From positions 111,496 through 175,495 of the forward strand of contig JBNLGG010000002.1 in the NCBI GenBank assembly GCA_050305935.1: a stretch of 64,000 nt of DNA, written 5' to 3'. Below the pieces are notes generated by a model. It ran no database searches, had not been told where the DNA came from, and was given only the letters and a program-made list of their open reading frames with translations. Source of the stretch: CAJXNP01 sp050305935 (GTDB lineage: Bacteria; Bacteroidota; Bacteroidia; Cytophagales; Cyclobacteriaceae). Made by a program: the position numbers and the translations under genes. The stretch's first letter is position 1. Each line of letters opens with the position of its first letter. Of this stretch, positions 50,529-58,998 are shown piece after piece.

Positions 50529-51834
50529 GGATTTCTTTTCTTCCTATACTGTAATAGGTAAAACCAATTTCTTCCATTTCTTCCACCTTGTAAAGGTTTC
50601 TTCCATCGAATATCACCTTGTTTTTTAGTTTTTGTTCGACAGTATCGAATTCAGGTTGTCTGAATACCGGCCATTCAGTAATTATCAATAGAGCATCTGC
50701 GCCGTCAAGAGCTTCATATTGGTCTTCGTAAAGCTCAATTTTATCACCCAATATTTCCCTTACATTTTCCATGGCTTCAGGATCATGTGCTTTTACTTTA
50801 GCACCGAGTGCTAGCAGTTCTTCTATGTTATAAAGAGCCGGAGCCTCGCGGATGTCATCGGTGTATGGTTTAAATGCCAATCCCCAAATCGCTATCGTTT
50901 TTCCTGAAAGATCGTTGTTAAAATGCTCTTTTATTTTAGCGATTAGCTTAGTCTTTTGTTTTTGGTTGATATCCATGACCGAATTAAGGATCTTGAAATC
51001 ATAATTTGAATCCTTCGCGGATTTAGCTAATGCTTGTACATCTTTCGGGAAGCAGCTTCCTCCATATCCAATTCCGGCAAACAAAAACCTTTTTCCAATT
51101 CTCGAATCGGTGCCAACACCCCTCCTCACATCATCGACGTTTGCACCCAGCAGTTCGCAAAGGTTGGCGATTTCGTTCATGAAAGTGATTTTGGTAGCCA
51201 AAAAGGAATTGGCGGCATATTTGGTAAGCTCGGCCGATTTTTCATCCATAAAAATGATTGGATTACCTTGCCTTACAAGCGGTGCATACAAAGCATCCAT
51301 TACGGAAGTGGCTTTTAACGACGAAGTTCCAACAACTACCCTGTCAGGTTTCATGAAGTCTTCAACTGCAACACCCTCACGGAGAAACTCCGGATTGGAA
51401 ACCACATCAAAATCCACTTTAGCATTTTTTGCGATGCGCTCCCTAACTTTTTCCGCAGTTCCTACCGGAACTGTGCTTTTGTCAACGATAACAGCATAGT
51501 CCTCCAGCAAAGGCCCAAGGTCATCCGAAACCTTTAAAACATATTTTAAGTCTGCCGACCCGTCCTCACCGGGAGGTGTGGGAAGGGCCAGGAATATCAC
51601 TTTTGCATTTTTGATCCCACTAGCAAGATCAGTGGTAAATTCAAGGCGACCTGTTTTAACGTTTCTGTCAAAAAGAACATCCAGGCCTGGTTCATAGATT
51701 GGAATTTTACCCGCCTTAAGTTTTTCCACCTTTTTTACGTCAATATCAACGCAGGTAACGTGGTTGCCCAGCTCTGAGAAGCATGTTCCAGTAACGAGGC
51801 CTACATATCCGGTTCCGACTACAGCTATTTTCAT
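50521..51834 (-). CDS. ugd: UDP-glucose 6-dehydrogenase
   Basis: Ugd oxidises UDP-glucose to UDP-glucuronate in two NAD-dependent steps. The protein of 437 residues has the N-terminal Rossmann motif VVGTGYVGLVTGTCFSE. VDKSTVPVGTAEKVRERI follows, then the catalytic cysteine Cys261 in GIGYGGSCFPKDVQAL, and the C-terminal domain with GLAFKPYTDDIREAPAL. All are complete and the length is normal. It overlaps the uxs gene, and a candidate TAGTTTTG -7 box precedes it. The enzyme pair provides UDP-glucuronate and UDP-xylose for exopolysaccharide or glycoprotein building, consistent with the flippase and glycosyltransferase elsewhere in the window. Confidence 0.96.
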   Translation of the reverse strand: MKIAVVGTGYVGLVTGTCFSELGNHVTCVDIDVKKVEKLKAGKIPIYEPGLDVLFDRNVKTGRLEFTTDLASGIKNAKVIFLALPTPPGEDGSADLKYVLKVSDDLGPLLEDYAVIVDKSTVPVGTAEKVRERIAKNAKVDFDVVSNPEFLREGVAVEDFMKPDRVVVGTSSLKATSVMDALYAPLVRQGNPIIFMDEKSAELTKYAANSFLATKITFMNEIANLCELLGANVDDVRRGVGTDSRIGKRFLFAGIGYGGSCFPKDVQALAKSAKDSNYDFKILNSVMDINQKQKTKLIAKIKEHFNNDLSGKTIAIWGLAFKPYTDDIREAPALYNIEELLALGAKVKAHDPEAMENVREILGDKIELYEDQYEALDGADALLIITEWPVFRQPEFDTVEQKLKNKVIFDGRNLYKVEEMEEIGFTYYSIGRKEIHV

Positions 51835-51863
51835 TGGTTATTTCGATTTTTAAATTGAGTTGG

Positions 51864-51871
51864 CAAAACTA
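51864..51871 (-). promoter_or_regulatory. Candidate -7 promoter element of ugd-uxs
   Basis: On the minus strand TAGTTTTG matches TAnnTTTG exactly and lies 29 bases before the ugd ATG at 51834. A TTG is not present at the usual -33 distance. Confidence 0.45.
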
Positions 51872-51929
51872 TAAAAATTCACAGAAAAAATATAATTTAT
51901 TTACTAATTTAGTCAATCAATTGCCTTGA

Positions 51930-53153
51930 TTAGTTAAACCGAAGGCTTTTTAGGTTTCCAGCCATACTTGAGGGTTTTATAGCTGTCAGAAATGTAATCG
52001 CTGTAATTACTATTAGGATATACCCATAGTCAACAGCTTGTATCTGTACCGGATAATTTTCCATCACAGATGTCGACATTCCCAGTTTTAAAAGCCCAAA
52101 TTGTTGCTGGATGATACAGAATATTGTTCCAATGAACAGTCCTATTAAGGTACCAATCAAGGATATTAAAACAGACTCCCACAAAAATATCTTTCGTATC
52201 AAGCCCTTGTCAGCGCCCAGTGAAAATAGTACTGAAATGTCTTTTGTTTTGTCGATGGCAAGCATTGTTAACGAAAAGAATGAATTGAATGAGAGTATTC
52301 CCACAATCAATGTAATGATCAGAAAGACAATTAATTTTTCCATTTTTACAGCCCGGATCAGGCTTTGATGTTGCTGGTCGGAGTTGAGGACACGAAAATT
52401 TTCACCCAGAGTAGCTTTGATTTTGGCTTGAACGTCCGCTATTTCATATTTATCATGTGTTTTTATTTCCAGGTAAGAAATGCGTTTATCATAGTCCATA
52501 AGATCTCGGGCAAAATCTATCGGAACAAAAATGTAATTGTCATCATATTGCTTTTCTATGGCAAAAACCCCGGCGGTTAGAAGGTTTTTAGTATTGATAA
52601 GGCGTTGGGTATTGTACGTACTGGTAGCTTTTCTGTTTGGGTAGGTAATCCGCAGCGCAAATAACTCTTTTAAATTAACCACGCCCAAGCGATATTGTAC
52701 ACCCACTCCAATCACCGCAAAGTTGTTGCCCTGGTCTTTTAGCTTTAGCTCTCCCTGTACTATTCGTTCATCCAATCGGTGCTGCTCAATAAAATTATCG
52801 CTTACGCCCTTCAGTTTCACCACCATCGTAGAGTTGCGATAGGCTATGTATACGTTGTCCTCGATCACCTCTGTGACGACTGCCACTCCTTCTACGTTTT
52901 TCACAGAATCCAATAGCCCCGGTGTAATTTCAAATGATTTTCCTTCGACTGCTTCGATTTTGAGCTGCGGATCGAAATAATTATGAAGCGACCGGATTAA
53001 GCCTTCCAAACCATTGAAAACCGACAAAATAATGATAAGTGAAGCGCTACCAAACGCCAGTGCCACCATCGCGATCACAGAAATCACATTGATAAAATGC
53101 TTTTTCTTTTTCGACAGGAAATACCTTCTGGCAATAAAAAGTGGGAGGTTCAT
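51930..53153 (-). CDS. ABC transporter permease of the FtsX/LolC-LolE type
   Basis: The protein of 407 residues has an N-terminal helix (SVIAMVALAFGSASLIIILS) and a periplasmic domain of about 230 residues. Three C-terminal helices belong to the FtsX-like permease domain (IVFLIITLIVGILSFNSFFS and following). The start MNLPLFIARRYFLSKKKKHF and the overall layout resemble LolC/LolE, which extract lipoproteins from the inner membrane with the ATPase LolD. No ATPase gene is adjacent, so the partner must lie elsewhere. It directly abuts rbfA with no base between. The substrate is uncertain; lipoprotein release is the likeliest. Confidence 0.8.
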   Translation of the reverse strand: MNLPLFIARRYFLSKKKKHFINVISVIAMVALAFGSASLIIILSVFNGLEGLIRSLHNYFDPQLKIEAVEGKSFEITPGLLDSVKNVEGVAVVTEVIEDNVYIAYRNSTMVVKLKGVSDNFIEQHRLDERIVQGELKLKDQGNNFAVIGVGVQYRLGVVNLKELFALRITYPNRKATSTYNTQRLINTKNLLTAGVFAIEKQYDDNYIFVPIDFARDLMDYDKRISYLEIKTHDKYEIADVQAKIKATLGENFRVLNSDQQHQSLIRAVKMEKLIVFLIITLIVGILSFNSFFSLTMLAIDKTKDISVLFSLGADKGLIRKIFLWESVLISLIGTLIGLFIGTIFCIIQQQFGLLKLGMSTSVMENYPVQIQAVDYGYILIVITAITFLTAIKPSSMAGNLKSLRFN

Positions 53154-53528
53154 TTAGTCGTGGCTTTCAGTGTTGTCAGGGGGTATGTGCAGGTTTTTAA
53201 AGATTTTGTCCATTTTTTCGGCATGTTCAGCACCTTCGTCAAGCAGGAAAATGATTTCAGGTATTTTTCTTACCGTTTTAGCTATCCTGTTTCCTAGCTC
53301 TCTTCTGATTTCACCTTTATGCTGATCGAGACGGTCTATTATTTCCTGCTTATTGTTAGACTGCAAAAAGCTTAAATAAATTTTGGTCACACTAAGGTCA
53401 GGGCTGATTTCCACTTTTGTTATAGATACGATGTCGTTTGTGACCCAGTTTCTCCCCTTCACCTGGAAAATACCGGCCATCTCTTTTTGAATCATTCTGC
53501 TAAATTTAAGCTGCCTCTTCGTACCCAT
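53154..53528 (-). CDS. rbfA: Ribosome-binding factor A
   Basis: RbfA binds the 30S subunit late in assembly and helps mature the 5' end of 16S rRNA, being important in the cold. The protein of 124 residues has the KH-like fold. RQLKFSRMIQKEMAGIFQVK starts it, and DIVSITKVEISPDLSVTKIY and LGNRIAKTVRKIPEIIFLLD are the conserved core. The end is acidic (DEGAEHAEKMDKIFKNLHIP). In many bacteria rbfA lies beside infB; here it is followed by a LolC/E-type permease, an arrangement I recall from other Bacteroidota. The start ATG is at 53528. Confidence 0.94.
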   Translation of the reverse strand: MGTKRQLKFSRMIQKEMAGIFQVKGRNWVTNDIVSITKVEISPDLSVTKIYLSFLQSNNKQEIIDRLDQHKGEIRRELGNRIAKTVRKIPEIIFLLDEGAEHAEKMDKIFKNLHIPPDNTESHD

Positions 53529-53623
53529 TTTTTCTACTTCAGAATTGAAAGTTTAATTTTAAGATTTAATATTACAAAAACTAAATTTACACTTTCATCC
53601 TTTTAATTAAAATCTAACGTCAG

Positions 53624-55033
53624 GTGGTAAGAATATTTAGAATAAATGACCCATATCGGTTAATATTGGTTTTTTTACTCGTTCTGGCGTACAAATTACC
53701 AATCATTCTCCACTCAGGGCTCATCACCCAACCGGAAATGAAATTCCTTTTGGTCGGTGAAAAATTGGCAAACGGAAGCGTACTCTACAAGGATTTATGG
53801 GAAAATATAGCTCCCTTTTCTGCGTGGTTTTACATGGGGCTGAATTATCTTTTTGGGAAATCTGTTATTGCATGCCACATCATTTCACTTCTTCTGTTTG
53901 TATTTCAGGCCGCCCTATTTAACGTGATCCTGGTCAGGCGAAAAGTGTACAATGAAAACACGTATATACCGGCTTTTTTTTACTCTATACTGGGCTTGTT
54001 GATTTTTGATGTAACCACCCTTTCGCCCGAATTACTGGGGTTGACGTTTATTCTATTTGCTCTAGATAGTTTATTCAGCCACCTGGAGTTACGCCGGAAA
54101 AATGATATCAATCTTATTAACCTGGGTTTGTACATCGGCATAGCGTCAATGTTTTATTTGCCATACATAGTGTACATTGTTGCCACTTCGCTAGGTCTAC
54201 TTTTGTTTACTAATACCATTAAGCGCAGGTATTTGCTAATGCTTTTTGGGAGTGTGTTTGTTCTGTTAGTAATCTGGGTGTACTATTTTTTAAGTGGTGC
54301 GCAAGGTGACTTTTTCAGAAGCCTCATCCAGCCATTATTCGTTTTCAACTATAAGGTGTATTTCACCACTAAAAGTATTCTTTTTATAGTGGCCATACCG
54401 CTATTTTACTTGGTCATTTCAATTTTTGTCACCTTTCAAAGCCACGGTTTTACCAATTACCAGGTGAGGGTTCAAAGTTTATTTTTCCTCTTTCTTTTAT
54501 TCCAACTATTTGCCTGGTTTTTATGGAGCCAAAAATCCGGTTCTTCCCTTATCGTGTATGCACCGGTTTTCTCTTTCTTTTATACACATTTTTTTTTGAT
54601 CTTACGAAAAAGACTGTGGAGGACCATTCATTTTTATCTAATCGCTACCTCTCTGGTGATTGTGTTTTTATTACCCTTTGCACCCATAAAATTTGTGGAG
54701 AATCAAATACAGCTTGACCGTCTACTTGTCGATACAGAAAAGGCTGTGCAACCAGGCGATCAAGGAGTTTTGGTAATTGGGGAGGATTTGAGCTATTACT
54801 ATGGCAATTCTGCCTCAACGCCCTATTTAAACTGGGCAATAAGCAAGGATGTGCTTCAGAATGTCAATGACTACCAAAACATCCTCAGGATATATGAATC
54901 CTTTGAGCAACAGTCGCCAGACATTATAATTGATGATAATAATGTGTTTCCGGAAATAATGAAAAGAATTCCCCAGATAAGGGAAAATTACCAGCCATCA
55001 GCCAAAAACCGTTACAAGAGAATCAGCAATTGA
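53624..55033 (+). CDS. Multi-pass membrane protein, possible GT-C glycosyltransferase
   Basis: I cannot assign a family with certainty. The protein of 469 residues has about 10-12 hydrophobic helices. An early loop, ITQPEMKFLLVGEKLANGSV with LYKDLWENIAPFSAWFYMGL, resembles the first periplasmic loop of GT39/ArnT-like GT-C enzymes (acidic residue, then 'G..Y.D.w....P'). The last about 110 residues are soluble and contain QPGDQGVLVIGEDLSYYYGN and ASTPYLNWA. That arrangement fits transferases using lipid-linked sugars. It starts at GTG (53624), divergent from rbfA, and its end overlaps the convergent rpiB by 11 bases. Another membrane enzyme is possible. Confidence 0.6.
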   Translation: MVRIFRINDPYRLILVFLLVLAYKLPIILHSGLITQPEMKFLLVGEKLANGSVLYKDLWENIAPFSAWFYMGLNYLFGKSVIACHIISLLLFVFQAALFNVILVRRKVYNENTYIPAFFYSILGLLIFDVTTLSPELLGLTFILFALDSLFSHLELRRKNDINLINLGLYIGIASMFYLPYIVYIVATSLGLLLFTNTIKRRYLLMLFGSVFVLLVIWVYYFLSGAQGDFFRSLIQPLFVFNYKVYFTTKSILFIVAIPLFYLVISIFVTFQSHGFTNYQVRVQSLFFLFLLFQLFAWFLWSQKSGSSLIVYAPVFSFFYTHFFLILRKRLWRTIHFYLIATSLVIVFLLPFAPIKFVENQIQLDRLLVDTEKAVQPGDQGVLVIGEDLSYYYGNSASTPYLNWAISKDVLQNVNDYQNILRIYESFEQQSPDIIIDDNNVFPEIMKRIPQIRENYQPSAKNRYKRISN

Positions 55034-55463
55034 TTTTTTGGATCCTTCGCTCGTGCCTGTCCCCTGCAAATTTTGCTTTAAAGAATGATTTAATGATTCC
55101 GCGTGCCGTTTCCAGGGAGACAAATCTCCCGGGGATGCAAATAATGTTGGCATTGTTGTGTTCTTTTACCAGCTTACCTACCTCTTCGTTCCAGGCAAGG
55201 CCTGCTCGTATGCCTTCATGTTTATTGGCGGTGATGGCCATCCCGTTGCCTGTGCCACACACCAGTATGCCATAGTCAAATTCACCATTTTTTACTGCGG
55301 TGGCGATGGGATGCGCATAGTCTGGATAATCGACGGATTCAATGGATTTGGTGCCAAAATCTTTTACCTCAATCTGCATTCGGTGTAGTGTTTTTAACAA
55401 CTCGTTTTTCATTTCAAACCCACCATGATCTGCTGCTATCGCTACTTTAAGATTGCTTTCCAT
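55023..55463 (-). CDS. rpiB: Ribose 5-phosphate isomerase B
   Basis: RpiB interconverts ribose 5-phosphate and ribulose 5-phosphate in the pentose phosphate pathway. The protein of 146 residues shows VAIAADHGGFEMKNELLKTL at the N-terminus. YPDYAHPIATAV and the active-site loop GILVCGTGNGMAITANKHEG, with the catalytic Cys region, follow. NVICIPGR-type sequence appears as NIICIPGRFVSLE. It is complete. It follows tatC by 4 bases on the same strand, probably as one transcript glyA-tatC-rpiB. The related galactose 6-phosphate isomerase LacAB is excluded by the single-gene arrangement. Confidence 0.95.
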   Translation of the reverse strand: MESNLKVAIAADHGGFEMKNELLKTLHRMQIEVKDFGTKSIESVDYPDYAHPIATAVKNGEFDYGILVCGTGNGMAITANKHEGIRAGLAWNEEVGKLVKEHNNANIICIPGRFVSLETARGIIKSFFKAKFAGDRHERRIQKINC

Positions 55464-55467
55464 TTGT

Positions 55468-56322
55468 TTAAGAATAAAGTTCTTCCTGTAATTCTTGTTG
55501 TCTCTTTTTATAAATCATTTTTGATATCCAAATCCCAAATTCATAAAGTATCATGATTGGGATGGCCACTAAAATCTGACTGATAACATCGGGTGGTGTG
55601 ATGACAGCAGAAATAATCAGGATTACTATTATCGAATGTTTTCTATATGTCTTTAATATATCCGGCGTTACAAGACCTGCACTCGTCAAAAAGAATATCA
55701 CAACGGGCAGTTGGAACATAATTGCACAGGCTAAAACCATCATCAAAATTGTCGATACATAAGATGTTAAGTCAATTTCATTCTGGATAGAGGGGTCAAG
55801 CTGGTAATTTGTCAAAAAGTTGATGGAAATGGGTGTCACGACATAATATCCGAATAATACCCCCAATGCGAAAAGTAGGCTAACCGAAAACACAGCCCCC
55901 CGGCTTACCTTTCGTTCGTTGTCGTAGAGCCCAGGGCTTATAAAACTCCAAAGTTCCCAGAAGACATAAGGAAAAGCCAAAATTAGCCCGGCAACTAATG
56001 AGTAAGTAATATGTATCGTAAATTGCGCGGTAATTTTTCTGTTTTGTATAATAAAGGGTAATTCATCGATACAAAAGGCGTCTGAGTTTGTAAGCTGTCC
56101 CAATTTACAGAACATCTCATAAGTGATAAAATCTGGCTTGGAAGGCCCCAGGATCAACTTCCCAAAAATGAAGCTTTTCATGAAGAAGGCGGCAATAGCC
56201 AGTACACAAATAGCTATCAGCGATCTGATAATGTGCCACCTTAATTCTTCCAGGTGATCGAGAAAGGACATTTCTTTTTCACTGGATATTTCACCAATTC
56301 TCTTTTTCTTTCTGAACACCAA
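55468..56322 (-). CDS. tatC: Sec-independent protein translocase TatC
   Basis: TatC is the receptor for twin-arginine signal peptides and the core of the Tat translocase. The protein of 284 residues has six membrane helices and the N-terminal signature MSFLDHLEELRWHIIRSLIA. A conserved FPYVFWELWSFISPGLYDNE block (first cytoplasmic and periplasmic loops) is present, and TPPDVISQILVAIPIMILYE comes near the end. It lies 20 bases after glyA. tatA is far away at 34.7 kb; this split of tat genes is common in the phylum. An insertion around 75-95 (SKPDFITYEMFCKLGQL) is normal for Bacteroidota TatC. Confidence 0.96.
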   Translation of the reverse strand: MVFRKKKRIGEISSEKEMSFLDHLEELRWHIIRSLIAICVLAIAAFFMKSFIFGKLILGPSKPDFITYEMFCKLGQLTNSDAFCIDELPFIIQNRKITAQFTIHITYSLVAGLILAFPYVFWELWSFISPGLYDNERKVSRGAVFSVSLLFALGVLFGYYVVTPISINFLTNYQLDPSIQNEIDLTSYVSTILMMVLACAIMFQLPVVIFFLTSAGLVTPDILKTYRKHSIIVILIISAVITPPDVISQILVAIPIMILYEFGIWISKMIYKKRQQELQEELYS

Positions 56323-56342
56323 TTTCTAAAAGTTTGTTGAGG

Positions 56343-57620
56343 CTATTTGTAAAGGGGATAATTAGCCATCCAATTATTTATCTCTTTTTTAATGGCTAGA
56401 ATCTTGCCTTCGTTTTCATAGTTCATCAAAATCGTATCTATAAGGTCAACAATTTTTTCCATATCCTCTTCATTCATCCCCCTTGTCGTTACCGCAGCAG
56501 TACCAACCCTGAATCCGGAAGTAACAAACGGCGACCTCGTGTCGAATGGAACCATATTTTTATTGATAGTGATATCTGCTTTGATTAACGTATCTTCCGC
56601 GATTTTTCCGGTTAATGCATCACTTTTAGGCCGAAGGTCAATCAGCATCAGGTGATTGTCTGTCCCGCCAGATATCACATGATAACCTCTTGCTATAAAA
56701 GCCTTTGCCATAACTTCTGCATTCTTTTTAACCCGCACCACATAGTCAAGATATTCATCGGATAGAGCTTCTTCAAACGCAACAGCTTTAGCAGCAATAA
56801 CATGTTCTAGCGGGCCACCCTGCGTTCCGGGAAATACACCTGAATCAAGAAGGGATGACATCATCCTCAAGTTGCCTTTCGGTCCTTTTATTCCCAATGT
56901 ATTTTCACGATCTTCCCTGATCATGATCATTCCACCTCTTGGACCCCTTAAAGTCTTGTGGGTAGTAGTAGTAACAATATCACAATACTCAAGCGGATCA
57001 TTTAATAATCCCCGGGCAATTAAACCTGCCGGATGGGAAATGTCAGCCAATAATATTGCCCCCACTTCATCAGCTATGTCTCGTAGTCTGGCGTAATCCC
57101 ATTCTCGGCTGTAAGCGGATGCGCCACAGATGATCAATTTTGGTTTCTCAGTATTTGCTGTTTGGGCGACCTTGTCGTAGTTGATGACCCCGGTATCTTC
57201 TTCTACTCCATAAAACGAGGGTTGGTATAATTTACCCGAAAAATTGACCGATGAACCGTGGGTAAGGTGGCCACCATGTGAAAGGTCAAATCCAAGGATC
57301 TTATCTCCAGCATTCAGAACGGCCAACATCACAGCGGCGTTTGCCTGGGCACCTGAGTGCGGCTGTACATTCACCCATTCCGCACCAAATAGTCTTTTCG
57401 CCCTTTCAATGGCCAAATTCTCGATCTCATCCACTATTTCACAACCACCATAGTATCTTTTTCCGGGAAGACCTTCTGCATACTTATTGGTCAATACCGT
57501 ACCCATGGCCTCAATAACTTGTTTTGAAGCAAAGTTTTCAGAAGCGATGAGTTCTATACCTTCTTCCTGGCGTTGTTGTTCCTTGGAGATAAGATTGAAA
57601 ATTTGATTGTCTCTTTGCAT
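56343..57620 (-). CDS. glyA: Serine hydroxymethyltransferase
   Basis: GlyA moves a one-carbon unit from serine to tetrahydrofolate, giving glycine. The protein of 425 residues is a fold-type I PLP enzyme. ELIASENFASKQVIEAMGTV and NKYAEGLPGKRYYGGCEIVD are its folate and substrate regions. The PLP lysine is Lys222 in VTTTTHKTLRGPRGGMI. The C-terminal part with TRGMNEEDMEKIVDLI is normal. It is the first gene of glyA-tatC-rpiB and has a clear promoter. Functionally it links to GcvH through one-carbon metabolism, but the genes are far apart. Confidence 0.97.
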   Translation of the reverse strand: MQRDNQIFNLISKEQQRQEEGIELIASENFASKQVIEAMGTVLTNKYAEGLPGKRYYGGCEIVDEIENLAIERAKRLFGAEWVNVQPHSGAQANAAVMLAVLNAGDKILGFDLSHGGHLTHGSSVNFSGKLYQPSFYGVEEDTGVINYDKVAQTANTEKPKLIICGASAYSREWDYARLRDIADEVGAILLADISHPAGLIARGLLNDPLEYCDIVTTTTHKTLRGPRGGMIMIREDRENTLGIKGPKGNLRMMSSLLDSGVFPGTQGGPLEHVIAAKAVAFEEALSDEYLDYVVRVKKNAEVMAKAFIARGYHVISGGTDNHLMLIDLRPKSDALTGKIAEDTLIKADITINKNMVPFDTRSPFVTSGFRVGTAAVTTRGMNEEDMEKIVDLIDTILMNYENEGKILAIKKEINNWMANYPLYK

Positions 57621-57642
57621 GATAATTTTTAAAAATGAGTGC

Positions 57643-57673
57643 CAAAATTAATCGACTGTGTAGAATTTAACAA
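57643..57673 (-). promoter_or_regulatory. Bacteroidota-type promoter of glyA-tatC-rpiB
   Basis: On the minus strand TTG (57673-57671), a 20-base spacer and TAATTTTG (57650-57643) match the -33/-7 consensus. The -7 box ends 22 bases before the glyA ATG. Confidence 0.65.
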
Positions 57674-57728
57674 TTAAATTAGCTGAAAGAAATTTGAACC
57701 ATCCAGTCATTCAAAAGCTTTCAACAAT

Positions 57729-58460
57729 ATGAAACAAATTACCCTCATTTTTCTAATAGCACTTTGCCTGGGTTTTTCCTGTTCTCTTAATGTCAAGAGA
57801 GGAAACGGGCACATCATAACCCGGGAATTTGACGTAGACGACTTTATCCGGATAAATGCTGGAGGAAATTATAAGATCAATTTGGTCCACGCTGACGAAC
57901 CATTGGTCATGGTAAGCATGGACGAGAACCTTTTTGACTACCTCGAAGTAGAAAACCAGGGCGATCAATTGTACATCAACAGTGAACACAACCTGAAACC
58001 TACCGAATCCATCGAGATTGAGATATTTTATGTCGAACTGGAAGAGATTACATCTTTTGGCGCGTCAGCCATTGAGCATAAAGAGATACTGAAGAGCGAC
58101 GAATTGTCAATAGAAATGTCGGGGGCAGGTGCCATCATATTAAACCTCGATGTGGATGAATTAAATATTAACTTATCTGGCGCTGGAGCCATTAACCTGG
58201 AAGGGTATGTCTACAGCCAGGTGATAAATTTGAGCGGCGCCGGATCATTGGAGGCGAGGGAACTGGAGTCAAGATATGCGGAGATAGCCATCTCAGGCAT
58301 TGGGAATGCAGAGGTATTTGTGAGAAAAGAATTGGAAGCGTCGATCTCGGGGATGGGAAATATCGAGTACTTTGGAAACCCGGATGTAGTCAATCAACAT
58401 ATTTCCGGGATGGGAAAGATAAAAAAAGGTGAAACCGATGGCTCTGAAGAAAATATTTGA
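57729..58460 (+). CDS. Head-GIN domain (DUF2807) secreted protein
   Basis: The protein of 243 residues has an N-terminal signal peptide (about 1-18) ending at a cysteine in LGFSC, possibly a weak lipobox. The mature part is a beta-helix of short repeated strands. The family phrase ITREFDVDDFIRINAGGNYK opens it, followed by SGAG repeats (SIEMSGAGAIILNLDVDELN, NLSGAGAINLEG, SGAGSLEARE) and SGIGNAEVFV. This matches the putative auto-transporter adhesin head-GIN domain. In the phylum these are usually periplasmic or surface proteins of unknown role. It is single, ended by a terminator, and divergent from glyA. Confidence 0.85.
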   Translation: MKQITLIFLIALCLGFSCSLNVKRGNGHIITREFDVDDFIRINAGGNYKINLVHADEPLVMVSMDENLFDYLEVENQGDQLYINSEHNLKPTESIEIEIFYVELEEITSFGASAIEHKEILKSDELSIEMSGAGAIILNLDVDELNINLSGAGAINLEGYVYSQVINLSGAGSLEARELESRYAEIAISGIGNAEVFVRKELEASISGMGNIEYFGNPDVVNQHISGMGKIKKGETDGSEENI

Positions 58461-58465
58461 TCGCC

Positions 58466-58501
58466 TTGAAAAGAAGGCCTTCGTTCTTTTCTTCTTTTTT
58501 T
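58466..58501 (+). terminator. Rho-independent terminator of the head-GIN gene
   Basis: The stem GAAAAGAA / TTCTTTTC (58468-58475 with 58484-58491), with an inner GAAGGCCTTC, is followed by TTCTTTTTTT. It sits 8 bases after the stop codon. Confidence 0.75.
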
Positions 58502-58852
58502 AGAATCCAATTTGACTCTTTTTCCAAAAAAGATGGTTACAGGCTGGTCCTGTGCGATGATCTATCGACTACCACCTGCATCGCGTGGAATCAGGAGAGT
58601 GTCCTAATAACTTGATTGCGAGAAAAAACTTGGGTCAGGAAGCCGATCAATACCCGCACCGCTAAATGTCTGACAGAAAAGTCAATGGTTTAGGAAACCA
58701 TTTTTCTGATTTGGAATTTCTGAAGACTAATGATAACGGTGTGATAACCGCACTACCATCGATCCAACTGAACTGAGAATTTATTTGCTGCATTACACAA
58801 AAAAACCTTGTTGGCTTAATTGTCTATAAAAATCCTGTGCCGTTTATTTTAG
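58502..58852. other. Intergenic stretch of unknown nature, GC-richer, with a long hairpin
   Basis: No intact gene was recognised. The part from about 58540 to 58680 is visibly richer in G and C than its surroundings. One plus-strand frame runs from 58561 to 58773 with a single stop at 58663, ending MSDRKVNGLGNHFSDLEF and about 18 more residues before a stop. It could be a decayed gene. A long hairpin at 58674-58708 divides the stretch. A structured RNA or a remnant of a mobile element are alternatives; I recognise no known family. Confidence 0.35.
58674..58708. repeat. Long imperfect hairpin in the unexplained intergenic stretch
   Basis: CAGAAAA and TTTTCTG (58674-58680, 58702-58708) enclose AATGGTTT and AAACCATT (58684-58691, 58695-58702) around a three-base loop. 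Fifteen paired positions with a small internal bulge form a strong stem with a T-run in its 3' arm. It could be a terminator or part of a structured RNA. Confidence 0.55.
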
Positions 58853-58866
58853 TTATGCATGCATAA
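58853..58866. promoter_or_regulatory. Distal ATGCAT palindrome upstream of marR (putative operator 1)
   Basis: TTATGCATGCATAA is a perfect 14-base palindrome. It lies directly before a TAGTTTTG -7 box at 58872-58879, with TTT at the -33 position (58848-58850), so it sits in the promoter spacer. The same core recurs at 58999. A MarR dimer is the obvious candidate ligand. Confidence 0.6.
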
Positions 58867-58871
58867 TAATT

Positions 58872-58879
58872 TAGTTTTG
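58872..58879 (+). promoter_or_regulatory. Candidate -7 promoter element of the marR-fad operon
   Basis: TAGTTTTG matches TAnnTTTG exactly. It begins 5 bases after the distal palindrome and would give a leader of about 165 bases before the marR ATG at 59047. Confidence 0.5.
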
Positions 58880-58998
58880 TTTTGATCCATTGAAATAAAA
58901 GGCTATTTCCTTTTAAAAACTTTCAAAAAAATGAGTTTATTGATGAAAATCAGGAAATAATCTCATTCCCAAATTGATTAAATTATCTTCTAAAATAG

